Positions 49,551 through 58,558 of a stretch of 64,000 nt of DNA are shown piece after piece. The DNA lies in NCBI GenBank assembly GCA_035569495.1, contig DATMMX010000012.1:1-64000 (forward strand), in the 5' to 3' direction. Below the pieces are notes generated by a model. That model did no database searches and had not been told where the DNA came from. It saw only the letters and a list, made by a program, of their open reading frames with translations. A program made the position numbers and the translations under genes. The DNA is from DASRDZ01 sp035569495 (GTDB lineage: Bacteria; Chloroflexota; Dormibacteria; Aeolococcales; Aeolococcaceae). The stretch's first letter is position 1. Each line of letters starts with the position of its first letter.

Positions 49551-51536
49551 TCACGGCTTGGCCTGAACCGAGGTGTTGACGGTTGCGCTCTGGCTCAACG
49601 GCAGCGCGCCATTGCCGTCGACCGGCCGCAGAGGTTCCAGCAACGGCGCCAGCTCGGGCCCGTCGAGCGTCTCCTGGTCGAGCAGGCGCTGCACGATGGT
49701 GTCGAGGAAGACGCGGTGTTCGCGCAGCATCGCGCCGGCGCGCGCGTCGGCGTCGTCGAGCAGCTCGCGCACCTCCTGGTGGAGCTGTCCCAAGAGGTCG
49801 CCGTCGACCAGCTCGGTGGGCACCAGCTCGCCGCCGAGGAACTCCGAACCGTCGATCTTCAACAGGTGCACCTTGCCCAGTCGTTTGCCCATGCCATAGC
49901 GGCCGACCATGAGCGTGGCCACCTGGGTGGCGCGCTCCAGGTCGGCGTCCGCGCCGGTGGAGGCGTCGCCGAAGACGATCTCCTCAGCCGCGGTGCCGGC
50001 CATCACCGTGACCAGCTCGGCAATCAACTCGGAACGCGTGATCAGCGTGCGCTCCGCCCAGCCGCGGCCGACGGTGGCGCCAAGATTGCGTCCGTGCGCA
50101 ACGATGGTGACCCGGGGCACCTCATGCAGCCGCCCCGTCATGGTGGCCACGAGGACGTGGCCGACCTCGTGGTACGCCGCGCGGCGGCGCTCCTCGTCAC
50201 TGAGCAGGTGGCCCTTGCGTCGCGGTCCGGTGAGCACCCGCTGCACCGCCTCGTCGACGTTGAGGCGGCTGATGGTGACGTGTCCTTCGCGCACCGCCAG
50301 CAGCGCGGATTCGTTGATCACGTTGGCCAGGTCGGCGCCGGTGAAGCCGGGCGTCCGCTTGGCGACGGTGAGCAGGTCGACGTCGTTCTCCATCGGCCGC
50401 TTGCGCGCGTAGAGGTTGAGGATCTGCACGCGGCCGTCGAGGTCGGGCGGCTCGACGGTCACCTGGCGGTCGAAGCGACCGGGACGGAGCAGCGCGGGGT
50501 CGAGGATGTCGGGACGGTTGGTGGCGCCGATCACCACCAGTCCCTCGGTGGGGTCGAAGCCGTCCATCTCGATGAGCAGCTGGTTGAGGGTCTGCTCGCG
50601 CTCCTCCTGGCCACCGTGCACGCCGCCGCGACGGCGTCCGGCGGCGTCGATCTCGTCGATGAAGACGATCGCCGGCGCCACCTTGCGCACCTGGCGGAAG
50701 AGGTCGCGGACGCGAGCTGCACCGACGCCGACCAGCGACTCGACGAATTCCGCGCCGGAGATCGAGAAGAAGGGCACGCCCGCCTGGCCGGCGACGGCGC
50801 GCGCCATCAGCGTCTTGCCACATCCGGGCGGGCCGAACATGAGCACGCCCTTGGGCGGCTTGGCTCCCAGCGCGGCGAAGCGCTCGGGGTCGCGCAGGTA
50901 TTCCTCGATCTCGGCGAGCTCCTGGACCGCCGTCTCCGCGCCGGCGACGTCGGCGAAGGTGACCCGCTGGTTCTCGTCGGGCTTGCCGCCGCGCCCGCCG
51001 CCGATGCCGGAGAACTCGCTGAGCCCGCCGATGGCGCCGCCCGACGCCTGGGCGCCGATGAAGATGAGCGCGAAGAGGTTGGCCAGCATCACCAGCGGCA
51101 GCACGTAGGTCACCACGAAGTGGGCGATCTGTTTGTCGGTCTGCGCGTCGATGGTCACCGCCACGTTGGCGTCGGTGAGCTGGGTGATCAGCGCCGGAGT
51201 CTCGGCGTCGCTGCTGGGATACGCGGTCCAGTAGCTGACCGCTCGCCCGGTGTCGGTGTTGAGGTAGGTACCGGTGATGCGGTGGTCGACGTCGTGGAAC
51301 GCCGCGGTCTGCACCCGCTTGGCGGCGGAGAGCTGGTGGAACTGCGTGTAGGTGAGCTGCTCACCCGTGCTCACCGGCGAGGCGAAGCGCAGCAGCAGCA
51401 CGAAGGCCAGCACCAGCCCGGCCAGGCTGAGCACCAGCATGGTCATCAGCCGCCCGTTGCCCGCGGTGAGGAACTGGGGGAGGAAGCGCTTGCCGCGCCG
51501 CCGCCGGTCGCGCATCCACGCGCGATATCGAGCCAT
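49551..51536 (-). CDS. ftsH: ATP-dependent zinc metalloprotease FtsH
   Basis: 661 residues. TM helices near 30-52 and 138-160 flank an extracytoplasmic domain; AAA domain with Walker A GPPGCGKT near 233, Walker B IVFIDEIDAAG, and second region of homology ATNRPDILDPALLRPGRFDR; M41 protease with HEVGH near 455. All active residues present, with the usual GKT and FVESLVGVGA pore segment. ATG 51536 is preferred to the in-frame TTG one codon upstream. It degrades membrane and short-lived cytosolic proteins. The periplasmic domain (residues 53-135) is divergent from typical FtsH. Confidence 0.95.
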   Translation of the reverse strand: MARYRAWMRDRRRRGKRFLPQFLTAGNGRLMTMLVLSLAGLVLAFVLLLRFASPVSTGEQLTYTQFHQLSAAKRVQTAAFHDVDHRITGTYLNTDTGRAVSYWTAYPSSDAETPALITQLTDANVAVTIDAQTDKQIAHFVVTYVLPLVMLANLFALIFIGAQASGGAIGGLSEFSGIGGGRGGKPDENQRVTFADVAGAETAVQELAEIEEYLRDPERFAALGAKPPKGVLMFGPPGCGKTLMARAVAGQAGVPFFSISGAEFVESLVGVGAARVRDLFRQVRKVAPAIVFIDEIDAAGRRRGGVHGGQEEREQTLNQLLIEMDGFDPTEGLVVIGATNRPDILDPALLRPGRFDRQVTVEPPDLDGRVQILNLYARKRPMENDVDLLTVAKRTPGFTGADLANVINESALLAVREGHVTISRLNVDEAVQRVLTGPRRKGHLLSDEERRRAAYHEVGHVLVATMTGRLHEVPRVTIVAHGRNLGATVGRGWAERTLITRSELIAELVTVMAGTAAEEIVFGDASTGADADLERATQVATLMVGRYGMGKRLGKVHLLKIDGSEFLGGELVPTELVDGDLLGQLHQEVRELLDDADARAGAMLREHRVFLDTIVQRLLDQETLDGPELAPLLEPLRPVDGNGALPLSQSATVNTSVQAKP

Positions 51537-51731
51537 CAAGACCGCCGTCCCCCCCGCGCAGGGCGGCCGGTGACGAGCACCGGGTCCATGTCGCCTCCCA
51601 CAATCATCCCAGCGGCCCCTCTGCCGCGGTCCTTCACAGGCTTAGGACGGCAGCATGGGTGCAGTCCTTTCGCCCAACAGCAAACCTTAACCATTGGCCA
51701 CACGCCCGGCGCGTTTGTGGCGATGCGTTGG

Positions 51732-53009
51732 TTAAGGGACGCGCACCCCTTGGTGCTCAGCCACAAAACGGAGCCGTTCCAGGAAGCCGTCGAGGATCAG
51801 CGGCCAGGTGAACTCGCGGGCGTCGGCGCGGGCGGCGCGGCGGAGGCGCTGGGCGAGCTCGGGGCGCTCCACCAGGCCGCGCAGGGCCGAGGCGATCTCG
51901 GCGCCCTCGTCGCTCTCCATCACGATGGCGTTGGCGTAGGGACGCGCGTACTCCTCCCCCGTCGCGCCCACCATGGCCACCGCTCCCGCGGCCATCGCCT
52001 CCAGGCCGACCAGGCCGAAGGGCTCATGGCCAGAGTTGGCCAGAACTGCGGTGGCGGCGGCGTAGAGCTGGGGCACCAGGGCGTCGGGCAGGAAGGTCTG
52101 CAGGTCGACCACCGCGGCGCCGCCGGTGGAGCGCAGGGCGACGGCCACGTCGGCGGCGTCGCGCACCGGGCGCTGCCAGGCGGCGACGTCGAGACCCAGA
52201 GCGCGCGCGTGGGCCAGCACCTCGCCGCCGTACGGCTCGATGCCGCCGCGCATCAGCAGCCGCGCGGGCACGCCCGAGTTGCGCAGCTCGGCGACGCCGT
52301 CGATCGCCTGCAGCCAGCGCTTGTCCGGCGAGAAGCGGCCGATCTTGAAGCCCAGGCAGGGAGTTCCGGCGGCGGCTCGGATCCCCCGCACCGCCGCGGC
52401 GTCCACCGCGGCCAGGGCCGATTCGGGAATCCCGTTGTAGATCACCAGCGGATCGACACCCAGCGGCCGCATGGTGTGCTTCATGTAGCGGCTCACCGTG
52501 GTCAGCGTGGCGACGTAGGCCAGCCGTCCCCAGTCGATGCGGTCGAAGCCGAACACGTTGTTGGCGTTCCACAGCAGCACGCAGTGGTCGCGCAGCCCGC
52601 GCGCGAAGAGCAGGTCGCTGGTCAGCATGCAGCAGGTGGCGGTCTGCCACTCCTCGAAGAGCAGTGCGACGGCGCGGCCCTCGGCGACCGCGGGCGCGAC
52701 CAGGGCGTCGACCAGGTGCATGGGCAGCGAGGCGTTGAGCAGGGCCAGCTTCTCGTCCTCGCCCTGGTAGACGCCGGCGGGATGGCGGCGCGAGACCTCC
52801 TGGGCCCAGCGCACCAGGCGGACGCCGTCGACGGTCTCCTCGGCCGGCCGGTCAGGGTCGCCGACGAAGACCAGGGTGGTGCGGTGGCCGAGCGCCGCGG
52901 TGGCGCGGCACAGCTCGCGGGCCCGGACGCCGAGGCCGCCGGCCTGGCTGTACTGGTCGGGCCCCTCCAGGGAGACCATGACCACGTCGAGGGTGGCGGG
53001 GGTCAGCAT
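51732..53009 (-). CDS. GT4-type glycosyltransferase
   Basis: 425 residues with the GT-B fold. N-terminal domain includes GLGVRARELCRATAALGHRTTL near residue 25; the C-terminal nucleotide-binding half has KIGRFSPDKRW, a motif near 220, and the sugar-nucleotide pocket GHEPFGLVGLEAMAAGAV near 340 with the EX7E-like pair. No signal or membrane helix, so cytosolic. It is the last gene of the long minus-strand operon, 244 bp after the phosphatase. An 11-nt tandem repeat array lies upstream. Donor sugar unknown; GDP-mannose is plausible given the mannosyl genes. Confidence 0.82.
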   Translation of the reverse strand: MLTPATLDVVMVSLEGPDQYSQAGGLGVRARELCRATAALGHRTTLVFVGDPDRPAEETVDGVRLVRWAQEVSRRHPAGVYQGEDEKLALLNASLPMHLVDALVAPAVAEGRAVALLFEEWQTATCCMLTSDLLFARGLRDHCVLLWNANNVFGFDRIDWGRLAYVATLTTVSRYMKHTMRPLGVDPLVIYNGIPESALAAVDAAAVRGIRAAAGTPCLGFKIGRFSPDKRWLQAIDGVAELRNSGVPARLLMRGGIEPYGGEVLAHARALGLDVAAWQRPVRDAADVAVALRSTGGAAVVDLQTFLPDALVPQLYAAATAVLANSGHEPFGLVGLEAMAAGAVAMVGATGEEYARPYANAIVMESDEGAEIASALRGLVERPELAQRLRRAARADAREFTWPLILDGFLERLRFVAEHQGVRVP

Positions 53010-53165
53010 GGCTGACCAGTGTGGAGGCTCACCACCCGGAGCCGTCCGCGAGGTTCGCGGGGCTCGACGGGCTCTTGAAGGCAAAAAAATAGGCGAAGAA
53101 CCGGCTGGCGGGCGCCGGGCTCTCCGCCCGGACGGAAGTGTGCCGCATCCGGCACCCCGTTTGAT

Positions 53166-53220
53166 CGGACGTTTTGGCAACGGAACGGTGACGCCGAGGT
53201 AACGGAACGATGACGCAGTC
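53166..53220 (-). promoter_or_regulatory. Array of four to five 11-nt tandem half-sites
   Basis: Units starting at 53177, 53188, 53199 and 53210 fit GTRACGGAACG-like copies on the plus strand, i.e. GTYACC-type half-sites on the minus strand. A fifth, weaker unit (53166) keeps the ACG. Exact 11-nt phasing, repeated at least four times, is the signature of an OmpR/PhoB-type dimer array. It is 160 bp upstream of the glycosyltransferase start. Confidence 0.55.
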
Positions 53221-53253
53221 TTGGCTGAGCGTGGAGCGTCGAGGGATACTTCG

Positions 53254-54036
53254 TTAGTTAAGTAGCGACAGAACGGTTTGGTGGACCTCGCGGCTCCGGC
53301 TGGCGACCAATCGAACCCGCGACTGCAGCCCCGCGGGCACTCCCCACACGTCGCGGCCGTCCGTATCGCTGACCACCGCACCGGACTCACGCAGCACCAG
53401 CAGGCCCGCCGCGCAGTCGAAGGCGCGCATGCCGCCGGTCGAGGCCAGCGCCGACGCCGCCCCGCTGGCCACCTGGCACAGGCTCAGCGCCGCCGCGCCC
53501 ATCAGCCGCAGCCGCCGGGCGATGCGCAGCAGCTCGCCCTGCTCGGCCAGCCGCGCCGGCTGGGCCACCGCCTCCATGAGCAGCACCTGGATGCGCCCGT
53601 CCTGGATGACCACGGGCAGCGGCCGCATCGGCCGCCCGTCGAGCTGCACTCCCCCGCCGCGCACCGCGCTGAACAGCCCCGTGCCGGCGAGGTTGCGCAC
53701 CACCCCGACCACGGCGTCGCCGAAGGTCTCGCCGTCGATCAGCGCCAGCGAGGTGCAGTGGTAGGGCAGCCCCTGCTTGGCGTTGATGCTGCCGTCGACC
53801 GGGTCGACCAGCAGCACCGGCTGGTCGGCCCCGTAGGCGCGCTCGCCCAGCTCCTCGGATCGCAGCAGGAAGCGCACGCCCTCGGCCGACAGGCGCTCGC
53901 ACAGCGCGATCACGGCGTCCTCGGCCACCCGGTCGACCATCGCCGTGCGATCGCCCCCCGCGCCCACGGTGAGCGCCTCGCGCCCGCGCTCGGTGCCGAC
54001 GTAGCCGTCCACCGCCCCTGCCACCGCGGCGGCCAT
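53254..54036 (-). CDS. Inositol monophosphatase-family protein
   Basis: 260 residues with the IMPase/FBPase fold. Metal/substrate motifs: SEELGER near residue 60, the signature DPVDGSINAKQG near 78-89 (Asp-Pro-Val-Asp-Gly-Ser) and FDCAAGLLVLRESGA near 208 (the WD..A..L.. equivalent with Phe for Trp). Likely phosphatase for inositol phosphate, nucleotide 3'-phosphate or fructose bisphosphate. ATG 54036 has GGAGG only 2 nt upstream, closer than ideal. It starts 41 bp after the ACT-domain gene and belongs to the same operon. Confidence 0.83.
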   Translation of the reverse strand: MAAAVAGAVDGYVGTERGREALTVGAGGDRTAMVDRVAEDAVIALCERLSAEGVRFLLRSEELGERAYGADQPVLLVDPVDGSINAKQGLPYHCTSLALIDGETFGDAVVGVVRNLAGTGLFSAVRGGGVQLDGRPMRPLPVVIQDGRIQVLLMEAVAQPARLAEQGELLRIARRLRLMGAAALSLCQVASGAASALASTGGMRAFDCAAGLLVLRESGAVVSDTDGRDVWGVPAGLQSRVRLVASRSREVHQTVLSLLN

Positions 54037-54077
54037 CGCCTCCAGTCGCCCGCGCCAGGTGAGCAGCTCGTCGGGGC

Positions 54078-54728
54078 TCAGAAGGTCTGCCCTCGCACCC
54101 GTTCGAGGTCAAAGCGCGCGGTGCGGGCGATGGCCATGACCGCCATCACCCCGGCCTGGAGCGGGTCGCTGACCACCAGGTCGGCCGCCTCGGTCACCGA
54201 GCCCGCCTGCTTGAGCGAGATCACCGGGATGCCCTGGGCCTGGATCTCGCGGACCGCGTCGGCGATCTCGCCGCCCATCAGGCTGCCGGCCAGCACCAGC
54301 GCCCGGGCGCGCGGCAGCCGCGGCACGGCGCGCACCGCCTCGGCGATCTCGGCCTCGCCGACCAGGGGGATGGTGTCGACGCTGATGCGCTCGCCGCGGA
54401 TGTTGTGCCGGTCCGCCTCCTGCACCGCGCCGCTGGCCACCGCGGCGACCTGGGCGCCACCGCCGATGACGATCAGCCGCGAACCGAAGATGCGGTCGAA
54501 GGGGCGCGGCTCGCTGCAGGCGATGACGTAGGGCTGGTCGCGCAGGTTGGCGGCCAGCGCCTCGATGTCGTCGCCGTCGATCTCGAAGTAGACGTTGCTG
54601 ACGCCGTCGTGGGTGACGCCGGTCTCGACGGTGACCACGTTGGCGTCGGCGGCGGCGATCTCGCCGGTGATGCGATGCAGGACGCCGGGCTCGTCCCGGC
54701 ACTGGACGTGGAGGCCTCGCGCGGTCAT
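54078..54728 (-). CDS. ACT domain protein with DUF5612-like C-terminal domain
   Basis: 216 residues. Residues 3-80 form an ACT domain (GLHVQCRDEPGVLHRITGEIAAADANVVTVE), a small-molecule binding module usually for amino acids. Residues 85-216 form a DUF5612-like alpha/beta domain with the GGGAQVAAVASGA loop and VLAGSLMGGEIADAV. No catalytic motif is visible. Related proteins occur in archaea and some bacteria with unknown role. ATG 54728 is 13 bp after the thioesterase-like gene. In this operon it may sense a metabolite and adjust the phosphatase or glycosylation genes. Confidence 0.75.
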   Translation of the reverse strand: MTARGLHVQCRDEPGVLHRITGEIAAADANVVTVETGVTHDGVSNVYFEIDGDDIEALAANLRDQPYVIACSEPRPFDRIFGSRLIVIGGGAQVAAVASGAVQEADRHNIRGERISVDTIPLVGEAEIAEAVRAVPRLPRARALVLAGSLMGGEIADAVREIQAQGIPVISLKQAGSVTEAADLVVSDPLQAGVMAVMAIARTARFDLERVRGQTF

Positions 54729-54741
54729 GCGTCCCATCGTG

Positions 54742-55530
54742 TCATGAGAGCGGTTCGACCAGCAGGGCTTGGAGAGAGCGGCCGACCACGCCGTCGAGGT
54801 CGAAGAGGCGCGACTCGGCGAGGGCGCGGCCGTGCGGCCCCGGGTGGGTGACCGAGTCGAGGCAGATCCACTCCCCCACCGGCGACCGCGAGAGGTAGAC
54901 GGTGAGGTCGGGATTGATGAACAGGGTTCTGCCCCACTCGTGGACCGAGCTGACGCCGTTGCCGAAGTCCGCCGCCGCGCAGGCGCGCTGCATCCCCGAC
55001 GGCGTCTCGCCGGGAAGCACGGGCATGCGCAGCCGGATCCACACCGTCGCCGGCCCGGCCTGCAGGAACACGCCACCGACGAAGCGCATCTCGACGCCGG
55101 TGACCGCGAACGCCCTGTCGCCACCGACGCCGAGCTGCAGCAGGCCGGTCTCCGGAGGTGGCGGCAGCGGCGGCGCGTCGTATCCCGAATACGGCGGCGC
55201 GATCTCCGCACACCGGATGCGCAGCGCGACCGCGCGGCACAGCTCGGTTCCGTCGCGCATCGCCATCGCCGCCTCGACGAGCTGCACCTTCCGCCCCGTG
55301 CGCACGACGCGCGTCTCCACCCGCACGGGCGCGTCGACCGGCACCGGCCGCATCAGCTCGACGGTGATGCGCGCCGTGTCCATCGCCACCGGCGATTCCA
55401 CCTGCTCGACGCAGCGCGCCAGCAGCGCCGCGGGTGCGCCGCCGTGCTGCGAGCGCGGGTCCCACGGGCCGCGCGTGTGCTCGGTGGGCACGAACAGGTC
55501 GCCGTCGGCGACGAACAGCGAGTCGCTCAC
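54742..55530 (-). CDS. Acyl-CoA thioesterase-like (hot-dog fold) protein
   Basis: 262 residues. It resembles the double hot-dog TesB-like group: early HTRGPWDPRSQHGGAPAALLARCVE, a VELMRPVPVDAPVRVETRVVRTGRKVQLVEAAM segment, and the later half ending GEWICLDSVTHPGPHGRALAESRLFDLDGVVGRS. Such enzymes hydrolyse acyl-CoA esters. The start is GTG 55530, overlapping the amidohydrolase stop (GTGA). Its presence in a glycosylation operon is unexpected; it may trim an acyl-CoA by-product or act on a lipid carrier. Confidence 0.8.
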   Translation of the reverse strand: MSDSLFVADGDLFVPTEHTRGPWDPRSQHGGAPAALLARCVEQVESPVAMDTARITVELMRPVPVDAPVRVETRVVRTGRKVQLVEAAMAMRDGTELCRAVALRIRCAEIAPPYSGYDAPPLPPPPETGLLQLGVGGDRAFAVTGVEMRFVGGVFLQAGPATVWIRLRMPVLPGETPSGMQRACAAADFGNGVSSVHEWGRTLFINPDLTVYLSRSPVGEWICLDSVTHPGPHGRALAESRLFDLDGVVGRSLQALLVEPLS

Positions 55531-56366
55531 AGTCCCAGCAACGCGACCGCATTGCCGCCCATCACCGCGTCGCGCTCGCCGTCGCTCAGGCCCAGCGAGT
55601 CGAACTGCGCCACGTAGCGCGGCGCGCGCAGCAGCGGATGGTCGGTGCCGAAGAGCAGGCGGTCGATACCGACCAGGTCGATGACGGTGCGGTAGGCGCC
55701 GGCGTCGTAGAGGAACGGCGCCGCCGCGGTGTCGAACCACAGGTTTGCTCGGCACAGGTCGCGCACCTCGGGCATGTGCGCGTAGAACGGCAGCCCGCCG
55801 CCGAGATGGGCGGCGACGATGCGAAGGTTGCCGTAGTGGTCGGCGAAGCGCGCCACGCGGTCGGGCGTCGCCGTGCCCTTGCCCGCGTAGAGGTGGCCGA
55901 CGGGCTCGCTGCAGTGCAGGTTCCAGGGCAGGTCAAGGGCGACGCAGGCGCTGACCACCGGGGTCAGCGCGACCACGTCCTCCAGCGACCAGCCCTGCGC
56001 GTCGGCGTTCATCTCGCCGATGCCGCGCAGTCCCAATCCGGCGCAGCGCCTGACCTCCGCGGCGGCGCCGGGGTCGCGCGGCTGCACGCAGCCGAAGCCG
56101 ATCAGCCGCGTGGGAAAGCGCGCCACCGCGGCGGCCAGGTAGTCGTTGGCCTCGGCGCACATCGCGGGGTCGGCGAACGGCCAGGTGAAGCAGACGGCGC
56201 GGTCGACGTGCGCTGCGTCCAGCGCCGCGACCAGCTCCTCGGCCGAGGCCACCGCCGCCTCGGGCCCGGCGTGGCAGGCGCCGAACCAGGGGTCGGCCGC
56301 GCAGTATTCGTCGAGGTTGGCACGAACGCGGTCGGGCAGGATGTGGCAGTGGGCGTCGACGATCAC
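55527..56366 (-). CDS. Amidohydrolase-family TIM-barrel protein
   Basis: 279 residues of amidohydrolase family 2. Start motif VIVDAHCHILP gives the HXH pair; further His in NLHCSEPVGHLY and AAHLGGGLPFY; the late Asp in LLFGTDHPLLR. GTG start overlaps the stop of the membrane protein as GTGA. Members include decarboxylases and hydrolases of small carboxylic acids. Reaction unknown. Its coupling to the surface-mannosylation genes is unusual. Confidence 0.82.
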   Translation of the reverse strand: MIVDAHCHILPDRVRANLDEYCAADPWFGACHAGPEAAVASAEELVAALDAAHVDRAVCFTWPFADPAMCAEANDYLAAAVARFPTRLIGFGCVQPRDPGAAAEVRRCAGLGLRGIGEMNADAQGWSLEDVVALTPVVSACVALDLPWNLHCSEPVGHLYAGKGTATPDRVARFADHYGNLRIVAAHLGGGLPFYAHMPEVRDLCRANLWFDTAAAPFLYDAGAYRTVIDLVGIDRLLFGTDHPLLRAPRYVAQFDSLGLSDGERDAVMGGNAVALLGL

Positions 56367-58558
56367 GGCCGCACGTCGTAGACGACGGTGTCGCCGGCGC
56401 GCGCCACCTCCGGATAGGTCTGCGCCCACCACTGCAGGTTGCCCTGTGGGAACGACGACACGTACTCGCCGGTGGGGATCTCCACGTAGGACACGCCGTA
56501 GAAGTGGAGCAGCTCGGTGGCGGCGCAGCTGCGCAGGCCGCCGGTGCAGCCCTGGTACATGGCGGCGACGTCGCCCTGGCGGCGGCGGTAGTCGATGCCG
56601 TAGCTCCACAGCCAGCCGTCGTAGCCCATCACGGTGCGCCGCCCGGCGAGGGTGAGCAGCGGGTCGGTGTGGCGACCGGTGGTGAGGATGACCGCGCTCG
56701 GCGGGGTGCGCTGCTCGACCTGCGCGGCCAGGCTCTGCGCGGTGGCGTCCTCCCAGGTGAAGGGGCCGGCGGCGTTGTCCGTCGCGGGCGTCCAGGGGAG
56801 GAAGCGGAGCATGACCACGGTGCCGGTCATGATGACGCTGACGAAGCCCAGCGTGCCCAGCGTCCGCCGCCACCACGCGCCGCGCCAGAGCCGCACCACG
56901 ATGGCGCCGATGAGCAGCGCGCCGGCGAAGAACCAGTAGGAGAACAGCTTGGTGTTGTCCCAGTCCCAGGACTGGAAGACCACCAGGTTGCCGAGCGCGA
57001 AGATGGCCAGGAACGGCAGGGTGAAGCGCAGCAGGTCGCCGGACACCAGGCCGCTGACGCGCTCGCCCACCGAGCGCAGGCGGCTGCCCTGGGGCGCGCG
57101 CCGCGCCGCCACGCTCAGCGCGATCACCACCATCAGCGGCAGCACGATGCCGCAGTTGGCCACCCAGAACCCCCACCACTCCGGCGTGACCAGCACGCGC
57201 AGCCCGCTGCCCAGGTCCCAGAACACCGCGGCGACGCCGAAGCCGCGATGGTCGCTCGCCGCGGTGGGGATGGCGCCCGACATCCAGCCCGGCTCCAACC
57301 AGGGAAAGGTGTTGCCCAGCGCGGATGCGCCGTGCTCGCCGCTGGTGGCGAGCTGGAGCAGTCGCGGCGCGGCGAGGAGCGCGGCGAGCGCCCCCATGGC
57401 CAGCCACTCACGCCGCCGCCAGAACAGCGCCAGCAGCGGCACCACGATCACCAGCGCGATGAAGCTGTGCACGTGGACCAGCGGCAGCAAGCCCCACAGC
57501 AACCCGGCGATGACCAACGGCGACCATCGCCGGCCCGGCTGCCCCCTTGCTGCCAGGATCAGCAGAAACACGCACAGCGCGATGGCGAAGCCGTACAGGA
57601 AGGGGCGCTGCGGCAGCCACCAGGCGAGCAGGGGTGTGTACCACTGCAGGTTGTCGAGCGGCGGCGGGTGGGCCTGGTCCTTGAGCAGCGCGTCGTACGA
57701 GCGAGGCTGCGCGGCAATCGTGCCCGGCGCGTTGCCAACCGTGTGCAGCGCGGTGCCGATGGCGCCGGCGGGGTTGCTGACCAGCTGCCCCGGCGCGCAC
57801 TGGGCCGCGGCGGTGCCCTGCGCGGTGCACGCGTCCCAGTACAGCCCCTCGACGCCCAGGCCGCCGCCGAGCATGCACATCGCCATGGCCAGCACGCCGA
57901 CGGCCAGCGACCCGGTCAGCCGCCGCGCCACCGAGACGATGAGCAGCAATATGGCGACGCACAACACCGCACTCGGCACGGCCAGCGCGGCGCCGATGCC
58001 GCTGCCCAGGGTGACCAGCATCCCCGACTGGAAGTCGGGCAGGAACGGGTAGAGCAGCGTCGTACCGCTGAAGATCGGGTCGGTGGGCGGCAGGTTGTGG
58101 CCGAGCGCGAAGCCGTTGGCGGTGGTGGCGTGCATCGACCAGTCGGCCCACACCGTGCTGAAGTTGGAGACGATGGCGCCGTTCTCGTCGAACAGGGTGT
58201 GCGAGAAGAGCACCGCGAAGCCCGCCACCGCGACCACGACGACGGCGCTGAGCACCATCAGCTCGCGCGAGTGCCACCGCGCCGGCACCTCGGCCACCGA
58301 CTCGCGCCAGGAGTCCAGCACGCCGCCGCTGAGCACGCAGCCGAGCAGCCCGATCACCGCCAGCAGCAGCGGGCCGCCCAGCGCGGTGGCCCGGCCGATG
58401 CCGAACACCGTGGACAGCCCCAAGCCGCACACCGCGCTGCCCAGCAGGCCGATCACCACCGCCAGGGCGATGCGCTCCTCGACGCGCAGCGTCACGCGCA
58501 CCGCCCCCGCCACCAGGCCGCCCGCCGCGGCGGCGAGCAGCCAGTACAGAGCGGTCAC
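56363..58558 (-). CDS. Large polytopic membrane protein, GT-C-like
   Basis: 731 residues, about 16-18 transmembrane helices. A large extracellular-like loop near residues 120-290 contains FSHTLFDENGAIVSNFSTVWADWSMHATTANGF, with the Asp-Glu pair found in GT-C glycosyltransferases, and LPPTDPIFSGTTLLYPFLPDFQ. A soluble C-terminal region of about 130 residues (ILTTGRHTDPLLTLAGRRTVMGYDGW) follows the last helix. GTG 58558 overlaps the PMT stop by GTGA. Probably transfers a lipid-linked sugar on the outer face of the membrane; not a family I can name with certainty. Confidence 0.7.
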   Translation of the reverse strand: MTALYWLLAAAAGGLVAGAVRVTLRVEERIALAVVIGLLGSAVCGLGLSTVFGIGRATALGGPLLLAVIGLLGCVLSGGVLDSWRESVAEVPARWHSRELMVLSAVVVVAVAGFAVLFSHTLFDENGAIVSNFSTVWADWSMHATTANGFALGHNLPPTDPIFSGTTLLYPFLPDFQSGMLVTLGSGIGAALAVPSAVLCVAILLLIVSVARRLTGSLAVGVLAMAMCMLGGGLGVEGLYWDACTAQGTAAAQCAPGQLVSNPAGAIGTALHTVGNAPGTIAAQPRSYDALLKDQAHPPPLDNLQWYTPLLAWWLPQRPFLYGFAIALCVFLLILAARGQPGRRWSPLVIAGLLWGLLPLVHVHSFIALVIVVPLLALFWRRREWLAMGALAALLAAPRLLQLATSGEHGASALGNTFPWLEPGWMSGAIPTAASDHRGFGVAAVFWDLGSGLRVLVTPEWWGFWVANCGIVLPLMVVIALSVAARRAPQGSRLRSVGERVSGLVSGDLLRFTLPFLAIFALGNLVVFQSWDWDNTKLFSYWFFAGALLIGAIVVRLWRGAWWRRTLGTLGFVSVIMTGTVVMLRFLPWTPATDNAAGPFTWEDATAQSLAAQVEQRTPPSAVILTTGRHTDPLLTLAGRRTVMGYDGWLWSYGIDYRRRQGDVAAMYQGCTGGLRSCAATELLHFYGVSYVEIPTGEYVSSFPQGNLQWWAQTYPEVARAGDTVVYDVRP

